From JAXMCK01 sp046349395 (lineage in GTDB: Bacteria > Pseudomonadota > Alphaproteobacteria > Geminicoccales > Geminicoccaceae), in contig JAXMCK010000004.1 of the NCBI GenBank assembly GCA_046349395.1, positions 930,001 through 994,000 of the forward strand: a stretch of DNA of 64,000 bases, written 5' to 3'. The position numbers and the translations under genes are program-made. Every line of letters begins with the position of its first letter. Position 1 is the stretch's first letter. The notes under the pieces are model-generated. The model was not told the origin of the DNA. It did no database searches and saw nothing but the letters and a program-made list of their open reading frames with translations. This document shows positions 53,423-61,708 of the stretch, piece by piece.

Positions 53423-54858
53423 ACAGGCTGAAGCGGGTGTGGCCGAAGGGTCTGGCCGGCCGGCTCATCCTCATGCTGCTGGCGGCACTCGTCGCCTCGC
53501 AGGCGGTGACGGCGTTCGTGTTCTACGACGCGCGGCGGGCGGCGATGGTCGACGCGGCGCGCGAGGAGTTCCTGGCGCGGACGACCTCGGTCGTGCGGGT
53601 GCTGAGCGGGGCAGCACCCGAGGACCGCATGCGCGTGGCGCGGAGTGCCTCCTCCTCCCTGCTCAGGTTCCGGGTCGGCACCGAGCCGATCGTCGACGAG
53701 GCCGGCGGGTCGGACCACGGCATCGTCGAGCGCCTGCGGGACATGCTGGGCAGTTCGGTCGGCGAGATCCGCGTCCGCTTCGGGCCGCCGCTGATGCTGC
53801 ATTCGCGGCTGGAACGCTGGCAGGAACCCGACGAGGAGCGGCCCGAACCGGCGAAGCCGCCCGAGCCCGGACTGCAGCCGCCGCGTCGGCTCCTGATCAG
53901 CATCCATCTGCCGGACGGTGCCTGGGTCAACGCCGTCGCCGTGCCGCTGCCGCGGCCGGTCGTGGTGGCGCTGCCCGGCCTGGTGTCGCTGGTGGCGGCG
54001 GCGTTGCTGATGGGCCTCGTCGTCGTGCTCAGCGTGCGACGGCTGAATCGCCCGCTCCTGGCATTGGCTGATGCGGCCGACCGGCTGGGGCGGGGTGATG
54101 CGGTGGAGCCCCTGGCCGAGGCCGGACCGGACGAGGTCAGGCGGACGACCCGGGCCTTCAACGCCATGCAGACGCGGCTGCACAGCTTCGTCGAGGACCG
54201 GACGCGCCTGCTCGCCGCACTCGGGCACGATCTGCGCACGCCGATCACGGCCCTTCGCCTGCGGGCAGAGTTGCTCGACGACGACGACGCGCGGGAGCGC
54301 ATGCTGTCGACGCTCGACGAGATGACGGCCATGACCGAGGCCACCCTCGCCTATGCACGCGACACCTCGCGCGACGAGCCGACACGCTCGGTGGATCTTG
54401 GTGCCCTCGTCGAGAGCGTTACCGCCGATCTCGGCGAGATGGGGATGGCGGTCGCGGTCGCGGAGGTGCGGCGCTGCGTCTACCCATGCCGCACACTGGC
54501 GCTGACCCGGGCCCTACGCAACCTGATCGAGAATGCCGTCCGCTACGGCGGCAACGCCCGGATCGGGCTGAAGGCGGCGGCGGACGGCATCGACATCACG
54601 GTCGACGACGACGGGCCGGGCATCCCCGAGGCCGACCTGGAACGCGTGTTCGAGCCCTTCTACCGGCGCGAGCAGTCGCGAAGCCGCGAGACGGGCGGCA
54701 CCGGGCTCGGGCTCGCCATCGCCCGCTCGATCGCCCGCTCGCATGGGGGCGACGTCACCCTGGCGAACCGCGAGGGTGGAGGCTTGCGGGCCACGCTACA
54801 CCTCCCTCGGGTACGCGAGGGCAGCGCGCCCGTTCCAAATCCGCAAGCTTCCGCCTAG
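53416..54858 (+). CDS. EnvZ-type sensor histidine kinase
   Basis: A 480-residue inner-membrane kinase. Two transmembrane helices flank a periplasmic domain with a Pro-rich stretch, followed by a HAMP domain (RRLNRPLLALADAADRLG). The phospho-acceptor His is in GHDLRTPITALRL, the N box is NLIENAVRYG, and the G boxes are DDDGPGIPE and GTGLGLAIA. A TTG at 53416 is the likely start, within the end of the regulator gene; a GTG at 53437 is possible. Confidence 0.92.
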   Translation: MLNRLKRVWPKGLAGRLILMLLAALVASQAVTAFVFYDARRAAMVDAAREEFLARTTSVVRVLSGAAPEDRMRVARSASSSLLRFRVGTEPIVDEAGGSDHGIVERLRDMLGSSVGEIRVRFGPPLMLHSRLERWQEPDEERPEPAKPPEPGLQPPRRLLISIHLPDGAWVNAVAVPLPRPVVVALPGLVSLVAAALLMGLVVVLSVRRLNRPLLALADAADRLGRGDAVEPLAEAGPDEVRRTTRAFNAMQTRLHSFVEDRTRLLAALGHDLRTPITALRLRAELLDDDDARERMLSTLDEMTAMTEATLAYARDTSRDEPTRSVDLGALVESVTADLGEMGMAVAVAEVRRCVYPCRTLALTRALRNLIENAVRYGGNARIGLKAAADGIDITVDDDGPGIPEADLERVFEPFYRREQSRSRETGGTGLGLAIARSIARSHGGDVTLANREGGGLRATLHLPRVREGSAPVPNPQASA

Positions 54859-54895
54859 ATTGGGTGGGCGGTAGGGCAAGCTGGAGCCGGCGGCG

Positions 54896-57547
54896 TTGGA
54901 GCCGAGTATCTTTGGCTATATTCGGGCACATAGCTGGCGCCAGCAGCTGGTTATTCTTGTCCTGACGGTACTTTCTTTTCCCCCACTGTATTATTCGCTC
55001 GAGCTGCCCAAGACGATCATCAACCAGGCGTTGGCGCACCCCGAGAATCAGCACGTGGTGTTCGGCCAGCGGCTCGACTCGGTCGAGTATCTGTTCGTCC
55101 TGTGCGGCATCTTCCTGATCCTGGTGCTGATCAGCGGCGCCCTCAAATACGTCCTCAACGTCTATGCCGGCATCACCGCCGAGCGGATGCTGCGCCGGCT
55201 CCGCTACCAATTGTACGGCCACGTGCTGCGCTTTCCCCTGCCTCACATGAAGAAGGTGAGCCAGGGCGAACTGGTGCAGATGATCAACGCCGAGACCGAG
55301 GCCCTCGGCGGCTATGTCGGCGACGCGCTGGCCGTGCCGGCGTTCCAGGGCGGCACGCTGCTCACCATCCTCGTCTTCATGTTCCAGCAGGACTGGGTGC
55401 TGGGTGTCGCCGCCGTCGCCCTCTACCCGCTGCAAATGTACCTGATCCCGAAATTGCAGGCGCAGGTGAACCGCCTGGGCAAGCTCCGCGTCCGCCAGGT
55501 CCGCCGCAATGCCGAGCGGATCAGCGAGACGACGAGCGGCATCCGCGACATCCGCGCCAACGACACGAGCCGCCTCGAGCGGGCCCGCTTCTCCGACCAA
55601 TTGGGCGAGGTGTTCTGGATCCGCTACGACATTTACAAAAAGAAGTTCATGATCAAGTTCATCAACAATTTCGTGTCGCAGCTGGGTCCGTTCTTCTTCT
55701 TCTCGATCGGCGGCTATCTCGTCCTGCACGACAAGATCACGCTGGGTGCGCTCGTCGCCGTCGTCGGCGCGCAGAAGGATCTGGCGAGCCCGTGGAAGGA
55801 GCTGCTGACCTACTACCAGACGATGTACGACGTGAAGATCAAGTACGAGCAGACGGTCACGCAGTTCGCCCCGCAGGGCCTGCGTGAGCTGCAGCGCCTC
55901 GACACCGATCCACCGCAGGAGATTCCCGATTTCGGCAAGGGCGAGCTGAAGCTGACCCACGCCACGCTGCTCGATGACGGGGAGCCGGTGATCGAGGGCA
56001 TCAACCTCACCGTGCCGCTGCCGACGCGCCTCGCGATCGTCGGCCCCGCCGGCTCGGGCAAGGAGGATCTGACCCTGCTCATATCGGGGCTCGTCGAGCC
56101 GGATTCGGGCAATGTCCGGATCAACGGCGTCGAGCTGTCGAGCCTGCCGGAATCCGTTCTCGGCCGGCTGATGAGCTATGTCGGCAATCCGGGCTACGTT
56201 TTCGGCGGCAGCATCGTCGACAACATCCTCTACGGCGTGAAGTACCGCCCGGTCAGGATGCCGGACCGCCCGCCCGAGGAGCTGAAGGCGTTCGAGCGCG
56301 AGCACAAGGAGGCGCTGAACTCGGGCAACTCGCCGGAGCCGCTGGAGGCCGACTGGGTCGACGACGGCGACATCGGCGTCAACGAGCCGGAAGGTCGCCT
56401 CGACGCCCTCGTCCGCGTGCTGGGTCTCGTCCTGTTCGCCGACGACGTCTACCTGCTGGGCCTGCGCGGCCGCGTCACGGGAAGCGACCATGGCGACTTG
56501 GCGGCACGCCTGCTCGACGCAAGGGGAGCCATGCTGGCCCGCCTCGCCGGCGACGAGCGCCTGGCCCGCCTCGTCGAGCCGTTCGACCCCGAGCGGTACA
56601 ACAGCAACTCGACGATGGCGGAGAACCTGCTCTTCGGCACGCCGGTCGGTGGCACCTTCGCCGCCGAGGAGCTGGCGCACCAGCCCTACGTGCTGAAGAC
56701 GCTGGACGAGATGGGCCTCACCGCCGAGCTGCGTCTGGTCGGCCTGCGCGTGGCCCAGACGATGGTCGAGCTGTTCGCCGACCTGCCGCCCGGCCACGAG
56801 TACTACTCGCAGTTCAGCTTCATCGAGCCCGACGACCTGCCCGAATATCGCAGCCTGATCGGGCGGGCGGACGCCGGCCGCCTCGACGATCTGCCGGCCG
56901 AGGACAAGGAGCGGCTGCTCGCCCTGCCCTTCAAGCTGATCGTGGCCCGCCACCGCCTCGACCTGATCACGCCCGAGCTGCAGGCGAAGATCCTGGAGGC
57001 CCGGCACCGTTTCCGGAAGAACCTGCCGCCGGAGTACGAGGACGCGATCGCGTTCTTCGACCCCACCAAGTACAACGAGCCGAGCTCGATCCAGGACAAC
57101 ATCATCTTCGGCCGTATCGCCTTCGGGCAGCTCAATGCCGGTGCCCGCGTCGCCGAGCTGATCACGGCCGTGGTCGACGAGCTGGGGCTGCGGACCCGGA
57201 TCACCGCGGTCGGCCTGGAGTCGGACATCGGCGTCGGCGGCGGCAGGCTGTCGCCCGCACAGCGACAGAAGATCGTGCTGGCCCGCGCCGTTCTGAAGCG
57301 GCCGAAGATCCTGGTGCTCGAAGACGCGACCGGACCGCTCGATGCGGTGGACAAGAAGGTTATTCGGGACAATCTCTTTGCGGTGATGGAGGACCGCACG
57401 ATCATCTGGGCTCTGGCGCAGAACGACTGGGCCAGCGAGTTCGATCAGCTGGTGGTGCTCGACCGCGGCCGGATCGCCGCATCGGGGACCTATGCGCAGC
57501 TCAACAGCGAAGGCAGCGCCCTGCAGCGCCTGCTCGCTCCACATTGA
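54896..57547 (+). CDS. Divergent ABC half-transporter with an expanded, altered nucleotide-binding domain
   Basis: An 883-residue protein, about 300 longer than a normal half-exporter. Residues about 15-330 form a six-helix ABC exporter membrane domain. Walker A is intact (GPAGSGKED, Lys near 389). The Q-loop reads VGNPGYVFG, with Asn at the Gln position. Some 280 extra residues follow, then a signature LSPAQRQK near 785, a Walker B ILVLEDATGPLD near 805 (DE replaced by ED), and an H-loop with Gln at the His position (ALAQNDW near 842). ATPase activity is therefore doubtful. The insert holds repeats of a S-x3-N-x2-FG motif. The start is a TTG at 54896. It leads the cassette with the cNMP-binding, cyclase and FkbM genes. 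Confidence 0.85.
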   Translation: MEPSIFGYIRAHSWRQQLVILVLTVLSFPPLYYSLELPKTIINQALAHPENQHVVFGQRLDSVEYLFVLCGIFLILVLISGALKYVLNVYAGITAERMLRRLRYQLYGHVLRFPLPHMKKVSQGELVQMINAETEALGGYVGDALAVPAFQGGTLLTILVFMFQQDWVLGVAAVALYPLQMYLIPKLQAQVNRLGKLRVRQVRRNAERISETTSGIRDIRANDTSRLERARFSDQLGEVFWIRYDIYKKKFMIKFINNFVSQLGPFFFFSIGGYLVLHDKITLGALVAVVGAQKDLASPWKELLTYYQTMYDVKIKYEQTVTQFAPQGLRELQRLDTDPPQEIPDFGKGELKLTHATLLDDGEPVIEGINLTVPLPTRLAIVGPAGSGKEDLTLLISGLVEPDSGNVRINGVELSSLPESVLGRLMSYVGNPGYVFGGSIVDNILYGVKYRPVRMPDRPPEELKAFEREHKEALNSGNSPEPLEADWVDDGDIGVNEPEGRLDALVRVLGLVLFADDVYLLGLRGRVTGSDHGDLAARLLDARGAMLARLAGDERLARLVEPFDPERYNSNSTMAENLLFGTPVGGTFAAEELAHQPYVLKTLDEMGLTAELRLVGLRVAQTMVELFADLPPGHEYYSQFSFIEPDDLPEYRSLIGRADAGRLDDLPAEDKERLLALPFKLIVARHRLDLITPELQAKILEARHRFRKNLPPEYEDAIAFFDPTKYNEPSSIQDNIIFGRIAFGQLNAGARVAELITAVVDELGLRTRITAVGLESDIGVGGGRLSPAQRQKIVLARAVLKRPKILVLEDATGPLDAVDKKVIRDNLFAVMEDRTIIWALAQNDWASEFDQLVVLDRGRIAASGTYAQLNSEGSALQRLLAPH

Positions 57548-57563
57548 CGATCGAGGAAGCGCC

Positions 57564-58034
57564 ATGGGTCTGCATCACGACGTCGAGGCTCTCCGGGCCG
57601 TACCGCTGTTCTCCAAGATCGACCCGCCGAAGCTGAAGCTGCTGGCCTTCACGAGCGAGCATCTCGAGTTCATGGCCGGCGACGAGCTGTGCCGGCAGGG
57701 CGATCAGGGCGATGCCGCCTTCATCGTGCTCGACGGCGAGGCCGAGGTGCTGGTCAACACGCCGGACGGTCCGGTGAAGGTGGCGACCATCCGGCGCAAC
57801 GACATCGTCGGCGAGATCGGGATCCTCTGCGACGTGCCGAGGACCGCGACGGTCAGGGCCACCGGCGGCCTGCGGGCGCTGCGGGTGTCGAAGGACGCCT
57901 TCTTCAATCTCGTGACCCAGTTCCCCCAGGTCGGTGTCGAGGTCATGCACGAGCTGGCATCCCGTCTCTTCATGACCACCCAGCGCCTGACGGAAGTCTC
58001 GAGCCGCCTGCGCAAGCTCGAGGCCGGCGGTTGA
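57564..58034 (+). CDS. Cyclic-nucleotide-binding domain protein
   Basis: A 156-residue protein that is a single CRP-type cNMP-binding beta roll with a C-terminal helix and no DNA-binding domain. The phosphate-binding cassette is VGEIGILCDVPRTATV near residue 88, with the Glu and Arg needed for ligand contact. DELCRQGDQGDAAFIVLDGE is the usual N-terminal half. It begins 16 nt after the ABC gene and overlaps the cyclase start (TTGA). It is a likely cAMP sensor for the ABC protein. Confidence 0.9.
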   Translation: MGLHHDVEALRAVPLFSKIDPPKLKLLAFTSEHLEFMAGDELCRQGDQGDAAFIVLDGEAEVLVNTPDGPVKVATIRRNDIVGEIGILCDVPRTATVRATGGLRALRVSKDAFFNLVTQFPQVGVEVMHELASRLFMTTQRLTEVSSRLRKLEAGG

Positions 58035-59242
58035 GCGACGTCGCCCGCGTCGAGTGGCCCCGGAACCGGTCCGCGCCCCTCGCTTGGCTGGTCAACGAAT
58101 CCGCCGGCGAGCGCTTCGTCGAGTCGGTGTTCGCCCAACTGTGCAACCGGCTGCTCGCCGAGGGCCTGCCGCTGGACCGGGCGACGATGCAGCTGCGCAC
58201 GCTGCATCCCCAGTTCATGGGTGCGCGGATGCTGTGGCGCCCTGGCCTCGATGAGGCCGAGGTGCGCTTCCTCAACTTCGACTTCGTCGACAACGCCGCC
58301 TTCATCAACAGCCCGATCCGGGCCCTGTGGGAGGGTGCCGACGGCATCCGCAAGCGGCTCGATCTGAAGCTGGAGAACCAGCCTGACGAGTACGGGATCT
58401 ACACCGACCTGCGCGCCGAGGGCTTCACCGACTATGTCGCCCTGGCGATGCAGTTCACCGACGGGCGGCGCCATGCCAGCACCTGGGCCACCAAGCGCCC
58501 GGGCGGGTTCACGACGGCCGACCTCGTCGCTATCGACGACCTGCTGCCCGTGCTGGCCATGACGGCCGAGATCCGGCTGAACCGCCGGATCGCCCGTACC
58601 CTGCTCAACACCTATGTCGGTGAGCACGCCGGCAGCCGCATCCTGGCCGGCGACATCCGGCGCGGCAGCGGCTCGACGGTGCGGGCCGCCATCTGGAACT
58701 CCGACCTGCGCGGCTTCACCCAGATCTCCGAGACCTGGCCGCGGGACGACGTGATCTCCTGGCTCAACGAGTATTTCGACGTCATGGCCGGCCCGGTGCA
58801 GGAGAATGGCGGCGAGATCCTGAAGTTCATCGGCGACGGGATGCTGGCCGTCTTTCCGCTGGAGGGCGAAGGTGCGTGCTTTCGGGCGCTGAACGCCGCC
58901 CTCCAGGCACGAAAGGGCATGCTGGCGCTGAACGAGCGTCGCCGCGAGCAGGGCACCTTCGAGCTGGGCTTCGGCCTCGCTTTGCACGTCGGCGACGTGA
59001 TGTACGGCAATGTCGGCACCAAGGAGCGGCTCGACTTCACCGTCATCGGGCCCGCCGTGAACGTCGCCGCCCGGCTGCAGGAGGTGGCGAAAATCCTCAA
59101 GCGCCAGCTCGTGATCTCGGCGCCCTTCGCCTATCTCTGCGGCTGCAGTGCGGACTTCCTGGCCCCGCTCGGCGCTTTTCCGCTGCGCGGCGTGGGCGAG
59201 CCGCTGGAGGTCTTCGGGATCACGGCCGAGCGGTCGGCGTGA
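58031..59242 (+). CDS. Class III adenylate/guanylate cyclase
   Basis: A 403-residue protein. The first 200 residues are an unrecognised soluble sensor-like region. The catalytic domain has the two metal Asp residues in NSDLRGFTQIS (near 225) and KFIGDGMLAVF (near 269), the purine-specifying Lys in ILKFIGD, and the transition-state Asn/Arg in VNVAARLQ. The Lys/Thr pair (Thr in FTVIG) favours ATP, so cAMP is the likely product. No transmembrane segments are seen. The start is a TTG at 58031 with CGAGG 7 nt upstream. Confidence 0.9.
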   Translation: MSDVARVEWPRNRSAPLAWLVNESAGERFVESVFAQLCNRLLAEGLPLDRATMQLRTLHPQFMGARMLWRPGLDEAEVRFLNFDFVDNAAFINSPIRALWEGADGIRKRLDLKLENQPDEYGIYTDLRAEGFTDYVALAMQFTDGRRHASTWATKRPGGFTTADLVAIDDLLPVLAMTAEIRLNRRIARTLLNTYVGEHAGSRILAGDIRRGSGSTVRAAIWNSDLRGFTQISETWPRDDVISWLNEYFDVMAGPVQENGGEILKFIGDGMLAVFPLEGEGACFRALNAALQARKGMLALNERRREQGTFELGFGLALHVGDVMYGNVGTKERLDFTVIGPAVNVAARLQEVAKILKRQLVISAPFAYLCGCSADFLAPLGAFPLRGVGEPLEVFGITAERSA

Positions 59243-59889
59243 AGCCGCGCGAGCCCTGGGCTCAGCTGGTCGACACTCTGCACCGGAACGAGGTCGGCCT
59301 CGTCGTCGACGTCGGCGCCAACCTCGGCCAGTACGCCCGCATTCTCCGCCGCGAGGGCTGGCAGGGACGCATCCTCTCGATCGAGCCGATCCCCGAGATC
59401 AGGGCCGAGCTGGCGGCGGCAGCCGCGGATGATCCCGGCTGGACCGTGCTGCCACCCATGGCGATGGGCGACCATATCGGCACCGCCATACTCGAAGTCT
59501 CCGCCGAGACCGACATGAGCTCACTGCTGCCGCAGAACGATCTGCTGCGCGAGGTCTCGCCCTCCTCCCACATCGAGCGGCGGATCGCCGTCCCGCTGCA
59601 GCGCCTCGATGCCCTGCCGGAGTTGCGGGACGAGCAGCGCCTGTTCCTGAAGCTCGACGTGCAGGGCGCCGAGCCGCAGGCCCTGGCCGGCGCCGAGGGT
59701 CTGATGGGCCGCGTGATCGGACTCCAGGTCGAGATGGCCCTGGTCCCGGTCTATGCCGGCGAGCGTCTGTGGACCGAGACGATCGGCGCACTCGGCGCTG
59801 CCGGCTTCGACCTGCACCTGCTCATCCCCGGCTACTATGAGCGCAAGCTCGGCCGGCAGCTCCAGGTCGACGGCGTCTTCTACCGCTGA
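59239..59889 (+). CDS. FkbM-family methyltransferase
   Basis: A 216-residue SAM methyltransferase. VVDVGANLGQYARILRREG is the SAM motif at residues about 22-40, followed by SIEPIPE and the FkbM-type KLDVQGAEPQALAGAEG. These enzymes usually O-methylate sugars or small molecules. The GTG at 59239 overlaps the cyclase stop (GTGA), so it is coupled to the cassette. It ends in a 10-nt convergent overlap with the anti-sigma gene. Confidence 0.88.
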   Translation: MKPREPWAQLVDTLHRNEVGLVVDVGANLGQYARILRREGWQGRILSIEPIPEIRAELAAAAADDPGWTVLPPMAMGDHIGTAILEVSAETDMSSLLPQNDLLREVSPSSHIERRIAVPLQRLDALPELRDEQRLFLKLDVQGAEPQALAGAEGLMGRVIGLQVEMALVPVYAGERLWTETIGALGAAGFDLHLLIPGYYERKLGRQLQVDGVFYR

Positions 59890-60671
59890 GCCGGCTCGGC
59901 CGTCGGTGCCGCGGCCTGGAACTCCTGACGGAAGCGGGCGAGTTCGGCCGGATTGACGTCGGACACGGCGCGGAACTCGATGCCGGCGGCGTTCCAGCCC
60001 AGGATGGTGAAGCCCTTGATCGCGACCTCGCCCGCACCAGCCAACGAACCGGGCCACGCGAACAGGTTGATGACGTGGCCGTTGCGCTTGAACACTAAAG
60101 CCGCGACCACCCGCCCGTCGACATAGTCGAGGCGCCCGCCGAGCAGCGGAAAGCCGCTGCCGGCCAGGTCGACGACGGGCAGCGAGAAATCGAGTTTGCC
60201 GCCGAACCAGGGCTTCACCGTGTGCTGGTCGGAGCTGACGACGTCTGTCAGGTGGTCCGCCAGCAGCGAGCGCACATGGCTCGCGACGAGCTCGTCGTCG
60301 AGCGAGGGTCGGGAAGCCGGCGGCAGGACCAGCAGCAGCGCCAGCCCCAGAGCGACGAGCGAGGGTGCGGCGATCCACAGGGCCGGGCGGCCGAAGGCAC
60401 GCCGCAGCCACGCAGCGAGGCGCTGGAGGGGCGAGTCCGGCGGCTCTGCGAGATCGGCCATGACGGCGCGACGGAGACGGTCCGGCGCCTCCCAGCCGAC
60501 AGGCTCGGAGCGCAGCAGATGGCTCACCGCACGTATCCGCGCCAGGGCGTCGGCACAGGCCGGGCAGTCGCGGACATGCCCCTCGCACTCGGCGGCATGG
60601 ACGGCATCCAGCTCGCCGTCGGCGAGGCCGTGCAGCAGCGGCTGCCGGTCGGCACAGGTTCCGGGCGTCAT
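59880..60671 (-). CDS. Membrane anti-sigma factor with zinc-finger (HC2-type) domain
   Basis: A 263-residue single-pass membrane protein. The N terminus has the zinc-binding HVRDCPAC pattern of anti-sigma domains. A transmembrane helix (about residues 98-120) is followed by a periplasmic domain with FAWPGSLAGAG and GFTILGWNAAGIEF. It likely holds the ECF sigma factor inactive until a periplasmic signal releases it. The ATG at 60671 overlaps the sigma gene stop (ATGA). Confidence 0.88.
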   Translation of the reverse strand: MTPGTCADRQPLLHGLADGELDAVHAAECEGHVRDCPACADALARIRAVSHLLRSEPVGWEAPDRLRRAVMADLAEPPDSPLQRLAAWLRRAFGRPALWIAAPSLVALGLALLLVLPPASRPSLDDELVASHVRSLLADHLTDVVSSDQHTVKPWFGGKLDFSLPVVDLAGSGFPLLGGRLDYVDGRVVAALVFKRNGHVINLFAWPGSLAGAGEVAIKGFTILGWNAAGIEFRAVSDVNPAELARFRQEFQAAAPTAEPAQR

Positions 60672-61351
60672 GGTGGGTCCCCTGCACCGGCACGCGCCGT
60701 CCAGGCGGCGGCGAAGAGCTGCCGCGCCCGGGCCAGACGGGACATCACGGTACCGATCGGGATGGCGGCGACCTCGGCGATCTCCCGGTAGGAGAGATCC
60801 TCGAGCTCGCGCAGCACCAGCACTTCGCGGAAGGCCTCGGGCAGGTCCGAGAGCACCGCCCGCACCTCCTGCGCACGGCTCCGGTCGAGGAGATCACCTT
60901 CCGGCGTGGCGCCGTCGGTCAGCGCTTCGACCCGCTCGACACCCTCCTCGTCGTCCAGCGAGGCCAGCGGCAGACCGCGTCCCGTGCGCCAGTCGCGATG
61001 GCAGTTGCGGACGATGGCCAGGATCCAGGCGCGCGGATTAGCGCCGCGGAAGCGGGCGAAGCCTCGAAAGGCGCGCAGATAGGCCTCCTGCACGATGTCC
61101 TCGGCCGAGGTGGCGTCACGGGCGAGGAAGCGGGCAAGGGTGTAGGCGGCATCGAGGTGAGGCAGGATCTGGGCGCGGAAGGCGGCCCGAAGCGCCGGGT
61201 CGGCGCGGTCGTGGGTTCGCGCCGCACCATCCCGACCGAGCGAGGCCAGGACCACCGCGCACCACTGGAGCATTCCGGCCGCGGCGCGCCTGAACGGGCC
61301 GGTGCGCGCCGGGACGATGCCGAGTTCCGACCAGTCGAGAGCTGCCGCCAC
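60668..61351 (-). CDS. ECF-type RNA polymerase sigma factor
   Basis: A 227-residue sigma-70 family factor with only regions 2 and 4. Region 2 shows AEDIVQEAYLRAFRGFARF and ANPRAWILAIVRN. Region 4 shows LSYREIAEVAAIPIGTVMSR. The GTG at 61351 has a good GGGAG site 8 nt upstream; an ATG at 61273 would give a more usual length. It lies in an operon with its anti-sigma factor, a cupredoxin and a metallophosphoesterase. Confidence 0.9.
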   Translation of the reverse strand: MAAALDWSELGIVPARTGPFRRAAAGMLQWCAVVLASLGRDGAARTHDRADPALRAAFRAQILPHLDAAYTLARFLARDATSAEDIVQEAYLRAFRGFARFRGANPRAWILAIVRNCHRDWRTGRGLPLASLDDEEGVERVEALTDGATPEGDLLDRSRAQEVRAVLSDLPEAFREVLVLRELEDLSYREIAEVAAIPIGTVMSRLARARQLFAAAWTARAGAGDPP

Positions 61352-61367
61352 GTTCCGCGCTCCCGCC

Positions 61368-61694
61368 CTACTGGACAGCCGTGACGGTCAGCTTGCCCGT
61401 CATGTGCGGATGGAGGGAGCAGAAGTACGCATACTGACCGGGCTCGGCAAAGGTGAAGGACCAGCGGTCGCCAGTGTCGAGAGCGCCAGATCGGAAGCCG
61501 CCGTCGGTGGCCGCGATCCGGTGCGGGATGTCGTCGTCGTTGACCCAGGTGACAGTGGCACCGGCCGGGACGCTGATCTCGGCGGGTGAGAAAGTGAAGT
61601 TCGAGATCTCGATGGCGACCTCGGGTGCAGCGCTTGCCGGCGACGCGGCGAGCAGAAGGAGGAGCGGGAGGGCGCGTAGCGGCAGCGATGTCAT
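61368..61694 (-). CDS. Exported small cupredoxin
   Basis: A 108-residue blue-copper-like protein with a signal peptide (LPLLLLLAASPASA). The type 1 copper ligands are visible: His in DIPHRIAAT and Cys, His and Met in YFCSLHPHMTGK. FTFSPAEISVPAGATVTW is the typical plastocyanin-like strand. It may carry electrons or sense copper or redox state in the periplasm. It lies 16 nt upstream of the sigma-factor gene. Confidence 0.88.
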   Translation of the reverse strand: MTSLPLRALPLLLLLAASPASAAPEVAIEISNFTFSPAEISVPAGATVTWVNDDDIPHRIAATDGGFRSGALDTGDRWSFTFAEPGQYAYFCSLHPHMTGKLTVTAVQ

Positions 61695-61708
61695 GGGGGT
61701 CGCTCCGG

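Noticed and set aside
54755..57565. Open frame of 936 codons on the minus strand
   Set aside because: It is antisense to the ABC gene, whose membrane helices and NBD motifs are clear. The reverse frame shows no motif.
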